Shown here: positions 49,501-59,312 of the stretch, one piece after another
How the letters are laid out: each line of letters starts with the position of its first letter
Position numbering within the stretch: the stretch's first letter is position 1
Assembly: GCA_033060915.1 (NCBI GenBank)
Contig: CM065378.1
Location: 14,331,501 to 14,395,500, forward strand
Direction: 5' to 3'
Length of the DNA: 64,000 nt
From: Euryodendron excelsum
Lineage: Eukaryota; Streptophyta; Magnoliopsida; Ericales; Pentaphylacaceae
The notes under the pieces: model-generated
The model's input: only the letters and a program-made list of their open reading frames with translations
Told to the model about the DNA's origin: nothing
Database searches by the model: none
Made by a program: the position numbers and the translations under genes

Positions 49501-50130
49501 GATTCTTTGTAAGCCCCACTAAGTACATTTGAATTTAGAATTCCACACAGGACATATCAGGAATCTATCCAGTCTGCTCCACACTTTCTTATCCCTCATA
49601 TTGGACAATGTAAATTGCTTCCCTTGTAATGGCATATCTACCAAGTTCAGCTTTCTCACTACCTCCCTGAAGTCTTTCATACCTAGGCGCTCCCTCTTGC
49701 ACGAAGACCTTTTCTTTATCCTTAGAATCTTATTGAAGTCCCCACTTATAAAGATTTGTACCTTTGCTGCCTCAAGCAAAGTAATTAACTTTGACCATAA
49801 CATCTTTTTATCATCTTCCAATTTTGGATTGTATCCATTAACAAAGACACAATGACACCTTCCCTTGAAACTTCCTTCCAGTAATATAAACTTTTTATCC
49901 ATTACATTCTGATAAACTGTTAACCCTCCTAATACCCCTTCTGAGTTCACCTTCACCCATTCCCCTTCATCACTTCCCTACACAGATTTAACTTTCCAAT
50001 TGTTACAATTCTCCCACTTGGTTTCTTGTATCATAACCATATCTATTCCTTTCCCCTTTACTACTTTTCTAACCATTCTTCTTTTGTTTTTGCCCCCAAG
50101 CCCTTTAACATTCTATGTTAAGATCTTCAT
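46560..50130 (-). pseudogene. LINE ORF2 remnant: endonuclease and reverse transcriptase
   Basis: This starts at the ATG at 50130 (MKILT, a stop, then NVKGLG; the family has MKILTWNVRGLG, so TGG became TAG). Endonuclease motifs include IQETKW, GDFNKIL near 49740 and SRLDRFLI near 49560. Reverse transcriptase blocks include LKKGEKNTNFFH, FITLIPKEEFPDNLDSYKPI, FILGRQILDSVLIANEI, MLKVDIQRAYDSI, and a degraded ELRQRDLLSPCLF where RQGDPLSP is usual. FADD has become FADH in a shifted frame near 48100. Downstream, the translated pieces match the zinc-binding domain found after LINE reverse transcriptases (WW..., CPLCNQSDEDSNHI near 46900). Open pieces lie at 49519-49956, 48900-49148, 48388-48840 and 48055-48378. 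Confidence 0.85.
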
Positions 50131-51051
50131 TTATGCTTTTTTGTGAACACACTGTCTACAACTCCACTGCCTATACACCTTCTTTCTCCCCCTTATTTTA
50201 CTTCTGAACTCTGACCAGATCGTTCCATTCCATCTCCTTTATTAATTCACCAACTTGAGCTTCCTTATTCTGGAAATTAATGTCTAACTTTTTTTTCCCA
50301 TTTTTATTATGTTTTCTGCCTCTTCTTGGCAGTGATTCTCAAAATTCTTTAGCAGAATCATATTTCGATTCCTGATGTTTTGAGATGGTAATATTGACAC
50401 TAAGGAGCTGTGATCATTATTATCCTTTATATTCATTATACATACATTCATCTTCTTATTTGACCATAACTTTTTTCTCTTCTTCTTCTTTTTTGAATCC
50501 TTCTTTTTTCTCCATCTCATCCCTGTCTCGCTAGTGTCAGCGATGTCGTTTGGTGATGCCTGATGAGTTTGGGCTAAAACATTCTACCCAATGAATCATC
50601 TTTCCCGAGGCCCAAAACACCTTCATCCACTCCAACTCCTCTCACCTGCTAACTTAATTTCCTTCCAACGTCTTCTTTTGCTTGAATATTCAAATTATAT
50701 GAAGAACTGGACATGTTGTTCCCCATACCATCATAGTAAGCCAACCTGCCAGTTTCCAAAGCCTCCGCATGCACCTTGGCATCTTCCCCACCTAACCCAC
50801 TGTTATTTTTGAGCCTCACACTTTGAGTGTCATTCCAACCATCATTTATATTTCTGATACATGTGTCCAGTTTTGATTCATCCACCTGGATGGTGACTGC
50901 CAAATCATCATTGTTATCATCGACATCCTTTTGACTGTACTTTTTTTTCTCCTTTCTCAGATGAATTGGATATTATATTCCGGCCACCATTGCTATTTAA
51001 AGACCTTTGATTACGAGCATCAGAAACATGGGAAGAGTAGTGATGGCTTTT

Positions 51052-52122
51052 CTATCTGTAGTTAGCTTTCATTTGAGAGGACTGTTGAGTATCTGAGGCA
51101 GATAGATGTAATGAACTCTTATCATAGTTGAAAACAATCCCCGGAGCATCATATTCCATTATTTGTTCTGAGTATAAGAATTTGTTGACTTTAAGCTTGA
51201 TAATTTCCCTTATTGATTCAATACAATAACTTTGAACTAATACTCTGCCTATATCAACTTCTGATCTAGAGGAAGTGCAACCATCAACCAAAATTACCGT
51301 ACTCCATTGATCTCCAATTTTCCTGAAGTTAGAGGCACTCCATGCATGTAGAGGGACACCCCTAATGTGTAAACATACTCTTCTTGTGAGGTTGAATTCC
51401 CTATATGACCACTCATGAACGACTGAGAACCATTGATTGAGCCAATCTCAACTGCCTTGCAGAAAGCATGATATTTCTTCCTCATTGACGAATTGAAGTA
51501 GTATTTTGAATTCGCCCAGATATATAATCTTAATGCCAAAGACACCTTCTCTTATCATCGCTTCTTCTATATGGAACATGCTTGTAGGGTCCTTTGGGAA
51601 TCCAATGGCACATTTCCTGATCCATTCCTCATTAATATCGTCTACTATAATTTGCTTTTCCTTATCGCCGTCTTCTTTTACTAGAGGAGGTGAAGCCTTT
51701 GGCTCCGAGAGGACTTGTTTATAACTTCTATTGTCCTTGAAAGCTTGCAGATTGCTAGAAATTTTTTGTCCATAACTTGAAGCTACTTGATTCTTTCCTT
51801 TTGAGTGAGTTGCTTGGGGATCAATGCTGGTCTTGCTCCCATTGTTCGTCCCATATAAAGCCAATTGCACCTTCAATATGAGATCAAATAGCCAGACTCT
51901 GTTAAACATTTTAACGGCCACCAAAGCTTCCCTTCATGTAGCATATCTCACAAACCCATATCTCGCCTGGTTTCTCCTTCGTACCTTGTTTGGGATAAAG
52001 ACATCAACCACTTTACCACCTTGCGTGAAGATCCTAGAAAGCCAGATAGGATTCATGTTTCCTGGTAGATTTTCCACAAAAATGGTAACTAAAGACCCTT
52101 GTGACATTGCGTTTCGAGCCAT
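51052..52122 (-). pseudogene. LINE ORF1 remnant with RNA-recognition motif
   Basis: This starts at the ATG at 52122 (MARNAMSQGSLVTIFVENLP). It contains an RRM with RNP2-like IFVENLP and RNP1-like RYGFVRY, then an in-frame TGA (about 51934-51936) followed in the same frame by REALVAVKMF, so CGA to TGA is the simplest explanation. A frameshift follows near 51450-51500. Pieces at 51294-51545 (YMHGVPLTSGKLEING) and 51052-51291 (VDGCTSSRSEVDIGRVLVQS) match the DUF4283-like portion common in plant LINE ORF1. It would have bound element RNA as a chaperone. Confidence 0.82.
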
Positions 52123-52371
52123 TGTTACCAAGAGGAGGGTTTGAAGCAGAAACACAGAAGAGGAGGGTTTGAAACGTTTCAGTGAGTTCAAAAAGTCGCA
52201 GGGATGGCCGAGCAGGTGTGTAATTTATTTTCCTCTTGAGGGGCACTTTTGGAACAGAAAGTGTAAGAAACACTTCTAAGGGTTCCGTCTTTTAAAATAG
52301 TACAGATAGAGATAGAAGTAAACGAAAAAAAAAATAAAATCGTGAATCTTTTCTCTACATTTTGATTTCAG

Positions 52372-53420
52372 AGATGACTTAACAGACTATACTGAGCTTT
52401 GTTTCAAGACTTTTGGAGATAGGGTGAAACACGGGATAACAATTAACGAACCATGGGTTTTTTCCGTGTATGGATATAATAATAGTTTGTCCATACCAGA
52501 TGATCCCAAGACTTTTCCATACCTAGCTAGCTGGTCTTAATGCCATACTAGCCCATGCCCGTGCGGTTAAAGTCTACGGAGAATTTTACCAAGTGCTGTA
52601 TTTTAGTTACTTGATTATCTCTTAAGCATGACTTCATTTTCTACAAGAATTTATCCTTTTGACTGTTTTTTTATTTTTGTTGAAAAAGGAGAAATAGTTA
52701 TTGCTTTGAGTGCAGAATGGTATCTGCCATTTGCTGCAACGCCTTCGGATAATGAAGCACAACAGAGAGCGTGGGACTTCAATACTGGATGGTAATTTTC
52801 CAACTTTGAAGGATATAATAGTATCACATGATTCCATGTGAAATAAGACAGAAGTTCATATTTCTGGCTTAAAAAATTGAGCTTTAAGAAAACGTTTACA
52901 TAACTTAATTTGTCATTTTCCTTTTGTTTCTTTTGGATATATATTTATGCTTCTGGAGGAATCAAACCCTAATATCTCCTTATTTGACATTCTCCATAAC
53001 TAGTCACTTGTCATATGATATCAGACAGATCAATATATATATATATATATCTCATTTAACAAATTGAGCTTTAAAACGACATTTGCATAGCTCTAATGGT
53101 TGTTTTGGCCTTCTGTATTTGTATTTATTAGGTTTTTGGATCCCTAAGTGACCGGAGACTACCCTTGAACATGAAAGCTATTGTGAGGGACAGGCTTCCG
53201 GCATTCACTCAAGAGCAAGAAGAAATGGTTAAAGGCTCATTTGATTCCGTCGGTATCAATTACTACACAGCAAGATACACAAAATCCCTAAAGATATCTG
53301 CTAATGATGTGCCTACCAGCTATTTTACTGACCAACATTTCGAACCACGAAGTATAGTCCCAGCAACCCATATTAGAGTACATCAGTTTGTTTCCTAAAG
53401 ATTAAATGCACGGACTATTT

Positions 53421-53453
<33 letters not shown>

Positions 53454-54347
53454 TTCTTTCAAAAAATAAAAAAATTGGCTGACGTGTTTTGTGGTCTCTC
53501 TTCAGCGGAGAAAAATGGCGTACCTATTGGCAAACAGGTATAAACACTGACGAGTTTTCCGTTTTGAAATCCTAATGCAAAATTGCAACACATCCAAGAC
53601 ATACTGATGAGTTGTTGTATGATCTGATTTAGCTCTTGTTTGACTGCATTCTAGGCTCCGGGTCTGGACCAGATTTACATTTATCCAGCAGGCCTGAGTG
53701 CACTTTTACAACATTTGAAGCTTGCATATAACAACCCCAATTAAGTTCTACATTACTGAAAACGGTTAGTTAGCTAACTACATTCTACTTTTTGAACTGT
53801 TTTATCTATATTTTTTTTTGTTTTGTTTGTTTTTTGGGTCGATTGCTTTTATGGAATGACTAAATACCACCTCAAAACAGGTTAGCCACAGAAAAGGAAC
53901 GACTCGGTCCCTAGACAGAAAGCACTGCAACATGATCCGCGGATTGAATTCCTCCAAGACCATCTCACCTACCTACATGAAGAAATTATTTCATACGGCT
54001 GTCATATAAGTGCTAGTTTTTGTAGCTGATCATTTGTTAAACGACTTTGTTTTAGCTCTGTCCCTCTAACGATATATTTATGCAAAAATGTTAGAAGTTT
54101 TTTTTTTTCTCCTTGTTTTGCAGTGTTGGGAGTTAACATCAAGGGGTACTACGCATGGTCCCTCTTGGACAGCATGGAAATGGGATCAGGATACACCATT
54201 CGATTTGGGCTAGATTACATTGACTATAAAGATGATTACAAGCGATACCCCGAAAAATCAGCCACCTGGCTCAAGAATTTTCTCACAAGCAACAGCACCT
54301 CCTGGGAAGGACTTTTCAATGGATATAATTTCTGTCCCATCTCATGA
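52372..54347 (+). pseudogene. Family-1 beta-glucosidase pseudogene, 3' exons
   Basis: This continues the gene that starts at 43909, after the LINE. Exon 5 (from 52372) has [20 protein letters not shown] then [13 protein letters not shown], which includes the acid/base Glu of the NEP motif. About 52520-52592 has [19 protein letters not shown] in a shifted frame. About 52681-52791 has KGEIVIALSAEWYLPF and AQQRAWDFNTGW. From 53132, FLDP is followed by a TAA stop, then VTGDYP and a one-base loss before LNMKAIVRDRLPAF and SVGINYYTARYTKS. 53506-53537 encodes EKNGVPIGKQ. 53655-53764 ends in a frame-shifted KFYITEN (nucleophile Glu). 53881-about 54010 has KALQHDPRIEFLQDHLTYL. The last exon (54124-54347) has GVNIKGYYAWSLLDSME and ends at TGA. 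At least three frame or stop lesions make an active enzyme unlikely. Confidence 0.88.
53418..53453. repeat. (TTTC)n microsatellite in a GH1 pseudogene intron
   Basis: About eight TTTC units directly after the GINYY exon, followed by TTCTTC and an A run. It sits where the exon should meet its donor site, and no clean GT donor is visible there. Confidence 0.9.
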
Positions 54348-54904
54348 AATAAGTGCGTAATTTAGTTGGCTTTACTAGCTTTGATAATAAATATCTATAT
54401 TCTGTGAGAAGAGTCCAGTGCATTAGACTCCACTCCGGTTCTTCCAGTTTTTTCTTCAGCAAGAAGACAATCTCCATTTTGCGTTCAAGTCACCATATAT
54501 AACAAATAATGAGTGTGATGCATGATCTATTTTATCATTCCCAATAGTAAATGATAAGTGTGACATATATCTAGCATGATGGACACAAATGATAATGTGA
54601 CTGTAGCTAGACATAAATAAATACATATATATACACACACATATAATATATAAGACCCTATGGAGAATTGGATAATCATGAGTCTCAAGCTGAAGTTTGA
54701 AGAATTATTTTTGGTTTCACGGGTGATACAATTCCTGACGATCCTATATGTTTCAAAACTTCAATCTGATGAGAGATTTTGATTGGGGATGAATTTCTAC
54801 CCCATATGTGTATCTATCACTGGAATACAAATGACCCAAATTACTGAATCAAAGGCAACACTTCGCCATTCAGCTAAGGCTAGAGACTTTCAAAGGTAAC
54901 TGTA

Positions 54905-55273
54905 ATATATAACGTTCCATACAGATTCAGCGGCCGATAGCATCTCAAATTCCTCTTACTCTCTAGAAACAATAGCTAATTAAGGATGTGGTTTATTCTA
55001 TAGTTCGGCCGAGTTTTTGGAAGCAGCTACCCTCGCCATGTTTGAGAGCCAAGGTTCAATGCAGATTCAGAAGATAGAGCATCTCAAATTCGTCCGTAGA
55101 ATATTCAACAAAGAGAGGTGCAATCTTGCATGGCTAAGGACGTGATTTATTCTATAATATTCAGCTGAGACTTCGAAAGCAATCCAAAACTTTTCTTCAT
55201 CATAGATATGACATTCAAATACATACATATAATTCAGCCGACTGGACATGTTTCTCCGCCCTGGACGGTGTGG
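54905..55273 (+). repeat. About 370-bp direct repeat, copy 2 (pair with 42847-43225)
   Basis: Matches 42847-43225 block for block, with small indels, including the internal two-part structure. Together the two copies bracket the LINE-split GH1 pseudogene. It lies about 560 bp after the GH1 stop codon. Confidence 0.75.
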
Positions 55274-57079
55274 CTGGATTCTTGATGCATGGGACAATTA
55301 GTACAAATGGATAGCCAATCTGTATGGTTTGCATAAACATAAACCAATGCATGAACTAAGCCGGCTCCCATACTCTGTGTTGACCGTCAGAAAAGGTCAG
55401 GCCGTATAATGAAACCAAGTCAATTTGAGGGGGGAGGGGGGTTCAAGCTGACGTCAGCAAAGGGGAGAGGCATGTCAATTACAAAAATACCATTAATAGA
55501 ATTTTTCGTACAATTTTTTTTTTTAAAATAGCATTTTCCAATATATTTGTATGTGGAAAATGCTAAAATGGTTCATATGTCAAGTTTGCATTGTTGGTTG
55601 GTTGAAGTGCGGGGCATATGCTTTTTTTGACAATTTCTAATACTTGGTATAATTTGATAATGCATACTTAATATGTGCTTTTAAGTATGTAAATTTTGTT
55701 AAAATATTTAGTGTGACACAATAATTTTGAACAATTTTTAAAGTGAGACTCACATGTCCTTGTTAGTGGGCTCAAGGTGTTTTATGTTTTTCTCTATGAG
55801 GAGATAAAAGAACAAACATCTACATGCTTAAATTTATGAAGGTTTGAATGAAATAATGACCTCCAAAATAAATACCATGAGTATGGCTATTGAGTGGAAC
55901 TAAAGGCTTATCTCACATTGATTGTCTATGAAAAAATTAATGAATATATAAAGCCTAAGTTTGGAGAAGGGTTTGACACTCCACTTTTATGGAAGAGGGA
56001 GGACCTATGGAATTCATGGGTTAACCCAATACTTTGTGCGCGCTGCTGCCAGCATGCCCATCCGGCCGGCTCTGCTCGTGTTCGGGTTCAGATGCAATTT
56101 AATAATATTAAATAGGCTTAGGCCGGTTTAGTATTTAATTTTTAGACGCGGTTCGACTTAGTGATTTAAACTAAAAGTGTGTGAACCGGGTGAGAATCGA
56201 ATTGAACCGGTTCAGGTTTAAATTTAAATTTCAACGACCGCAACCCTTCCTAAGGGTGTGTTTGGCTGGCACTATTTTCGAAGGAGTGCGAATCCTTCTA
56301 TATGTAGAAAGATCCCCCTCCAAATTTAAAACAGTTATATATATATATATTCTGTTCTCTCTCTCTCTCTCTCTCCGAGTAAGTGCAGCGACACTGGCGA
56401 AGTATTGCCCAGTTTTCAGTGAGTGTTGGAGGCGATTTCTGACTGTTCAGTCAGCCTTTTCTGATCGATTTCATCTTCACTTGTAGGCTTAAAAATTCTA
56501 TATGAGTTTCTATCCAGGTTTTTTTGTCCTGTTAATTAAATGTTTTACTAGTTCATGTTTTTAGTTTAATTTCTGTGTATGCTGTGGTGAATTTCCATGG
56601 AATTTCAACCACTTTATTTTGCGTTTTTGTATTGAATTTCAGTGTTGAAATTCTACAGAATTGCAGTATTTTTCTAGTGTAGAAAATATTGTCTTTTGTT
56701 ATCATGCCATATTAAATTTGTCAGAAACGGTGTAAGATTTTGTATGAAATTTACTGTCATAATTCTGTGTTGAATTAGACAGAAATTTTTTTCTGTTTTC
56801 CTTCATACATATTGCATTCATATTGTATATTGAGAGAATAGGATATGAAGTTTGATTTGCCTAGAGCTGAATATTGTAGTGCTACTTAGTGAGTGTCATG
56901 ATCATTTTATCCTTGAGATGGACACTTGTTAATCCCATTAGCACTTGTGTGGACTTGATCAGCCTTTCTTTGCATATTTATTGCATTTTCACATATGAAT
57001 TATTGAGTATGTCATGTTACATTATTTCACACACTTTATTTAACATTGTTAATTTTACTTTATTATATTGGATACATTA

Positions 57080-57300
57080 TACAGTATTTTTCCAACAAAT
57101 TTTTCGTATAGAATGATGTGGCACACTGTGGTCATTATTATTTTGAAACAAAAGGCTCATCACTGTTGTTAATAATCACAAAGCCATGGGCACATCATTT
57201 TGGATGAGTTTTTTTGCTGTGTTAATAATCACAAAGCCATGGGCACATCATTTTGGATGAGTTTTTTTGCTGTATAAAAATTTTATTGGTATAACATTTT
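57080..57300. mobile_element. MITE-like unit enclosing a tandem duplication
   Basis: The left edge (CAGTATTTTTCC..AATTTTTCGTATAG) and right edge (GTATAAAAATTTTATTGGTATAACATTTTCC) are roughly inverted and resemble the termini of the GAGTAATGTTAT family. The ends are diverged and no target duplication is evident, so the assignment is tentative. Confidence 0.45.
57168..57273. repeat. Perfect 53-bp tandem duplication
   Basis: Two identical 53-bp units at 57168-57220 and 57221-57273, each starting GTTAATAATCACAAAGCC and ending GTTTTTTTGCTGT, with no mismatch seen. Perfect identity in otherwise diverged DNA points to a recent slippage or unequal-exchange event (or an assembly artefact). Confidence 0.95.
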
Positions 57301-57787
57301 CCTTTTAGAAAAGTACTCTTGTACAAAACTCTATTAGAAAACTATGTCAACAGTATTCTTGAAATTATGAGCCCATTGGGGGGGTTTGTTGGGCACAGAT
57401 AATCGTAAAAGATCAAGAATAGCAAAACTTAGAATAGGTTGCCTTGGTGACAGAACTCCCACCCTGAAAAATACTCTTCCACCGGTAGAGAGCATCACTA
57501 AGCTAAAAGGCACGAGTACTAAAATTAGAGCAAATAACTTTTTAGATGTCAACTTGCATAATTCAAGATGTCATGTTAACATCACCATAATTGAGAGTAG
57601 TTATTTTAAGGAAAATGTTATTTTTGCGTGAAATTTGTACAAAAACTTTTATCATAGTGATGCAGTAGTGATAATTTTATAATTAAAAATTATGACGACA
57701 AAAGTTTTATTTTAAAGTGAAAGACTCTCATTTAAATATATTATTTTATATGAATTTTTTATTTATATAGTAATAGTATTTTTTTTT

Positions 57788-58641
57788 AGGCAAATTATAT
57801 CTATCTTCCTTAAGGTTTCAGACTAATACAATTCACCCCCTAAAATTTTAGAAATTACATCCCCTCCCTTAAAGTTTGAGATGAGTTACATTTTTCTTCA
57901 GATGTTAAATTTTTTAACAGAATATATGTGATGTCAGTAAAAAAAAAACAGGTTTATTGCCTAAATTATCCCTAATGTGCATGAAATGACATAAATAAGT
58001 TTTTTTTTTTTTGCTTATAAAATTAATTAGTGTGTTGATTTTAATCTTTCTTTTAATGAAAAAAAAGACACATTACCAGTACAAGATTCTAAGAGCATAT
58101 TAAATGTCATATCTGTATAAAACACTATTTTAATTAATAAATAAATTATAAATCTCATATTTTTTTAAAATTTTATATGCTATAATTAAAACCCTATATA
58201 GATTTTATAAATTTTATAAAAAAAATTTCTAGTCAATATGAGAAAAAATGCCCTACAAAAAGTAATATCGAAAACAACAACACTAGTTAACTTATATTAA
58301 AAAGAAAATGATTTAACTTAAGAAAATTAATTGTACCAAAGTTTTTAAATCCTATATACAATAAAAAAAAATTGACACGTGTGGTGGAATTTAGAAGCAA
58401 AAAAACAAAGGTTTAAAAAATAACACAACCTAATTAATTTTAAAAGCACAAAAAAACCTTATTTATGTCATTTTATGCACATTAAGGACAATTTAAGTAA
58501 TGAACCTTTTTTTTTTTTGCTGACATTACATATATTCTGTTAACATATTTAACATTTAAAAAAAAATACAACTCACCTCAAACCTTAAGTGAGAAAAATG
58601 TAATTTCTCTGAAACTTTAAGAAAAGTAGATATAATTTGTC
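57788..58641. mobile_element. Foldback-type transposon with long (about 200-240 bp) terminal inverted repeats
   Basis: The left arm (57788 to about 58030) and the inverse of the right arm (about 58430-58641) agree along most of their length: both read AG.CAAATTATATCTA, then AACAGAATATATGT.ATGTCAG with an A run, then AATGTGCAT.AAATGACATAA. The right arm lacks about 30 bp near its outer part. The spacer of about 400 bp is AT-rich without coding potential. Long inverted repeats suggest a non-autonomous Mutator-like or foldback element. Both flanks are T runs, so a target duplication cannot be told apart from background. Confidence 0.85.
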
Positions 58642-59312
58642 TTTTTTTTTTTTTAAATGTCAGCATCATCACCATAATTGAGAGTTGGGACCAAGGTATT
58701 TGAATTTTGGGACCAGCATCATCGGCACATAATGATAAGAATTAGACAATCATAGAATTAATGACTCTCGCAATCCTTGCGAGCGCAAGTAAGGCTTGAA
58801 CATGTAGCCTTTTGTCCATCAAATACATACATTTTTATCAACATGATTGGCTGAGCCACTCATTTTAAAATAATTCATTCATCATGATAATATTTAAATA
58901 CAAAAATTACATTATTTTAGTAAGATTATATGTATCATTTTTTTTGAAAGATTAACATTTTTCCTACTTGTCCGTTACTAGAGGAGGCCAAGTCCAATTA
59001 GATTTAAAAAAAAAAAATTCAAACTCCATGCGTAATACAATTTATATATATCTGTGTTCTTTTTATTTTAAATTAGAATAATAATTTTTCAAACAAAATT
59101 TTAAAACTATTAGAGTATATATATCTGTAGTAAAGTTTTTCCTATAACTTTTCTTACAAAATATATTTTTCGACAGAAAATGATTATCCGACTGACCTCA
59201 AAACCCTAATCGATGAGAAATTTTTCCATGCTTCTTGATTTTTCCTAATCGATATAATCCACGAAAATAAAAAATTAAAAAATCCAAACATTACGCACTC
59301 GCAGCTCCAAAA

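Larger units (their letters stand above)
46330..52330 (-). mobile_element. L1-type non-LTR retrotransposon (LINE), decayed, inserted in a GH1 intron
   Basis: About 6 kb on the minus strand between GH1 exons 4 and 5. The order is that of plant L1 elements: ORF1 with an RNA-recognition motif (from 52122), ORF2 with an AP-endonuclease (from 50130), reverse transcriptase (about 49150-48050) and a zinc-binding tail (to about 46800), then a 3' end near 46330 (TTTTGCTTGTCAAAAATAAT). It is close to full length, but every domain carries stops or frameshifts, and the catalytic FADD of the reverse transcriptase reads FADH. It is therefore an old, dead copy. I could not fix its exact ends or a target-site duplication. 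Confidence 0.88.
54348..59312. other. 5-kb intergenic region rich in repeats
   Basis: No gene is supported. Contents in order: GH1 3' flank, direct repeat copy 2 (54905-55273), AT-rich sequence, a GC-rich stretch at 56030-56240 containing AACCGG..GGTTC motifs, a (TA)n(CT)n microsatellite at about 56336-56376, a MITE-like unit at about 57080-57300 with a 53-bp tandem duplication, a further MITE-like unit at about 57612-57787, the foldback element (57788-58641), and AT-rich sequence up to the ligase gene. The open frames at 56181-56486 and 57386-57631 have no recognisable family. Confidence 0.55.

Noticed and set aside
52195..52225. GGGATGGCCGAGCAGG, resembling the start of a tRNA-Leu or tRNA-Ser
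   Set aside because: No B box or 3' half follows, and it lies in the 5' leader of the LINE.
44569..52371. A functional GH1 gene with a very long intron containing the LINE
   Set aside because: The insertion alone would allow this, but a missing exon, a local deletion before VTLFHFDLP and several stops or frame losses in the 3' exons argue for a pseudogene.
56181..56486. 101-codon open frame on the plus strand
   Set aside because: It spans a (TA)n(CT)n microsatellite and has no domain.
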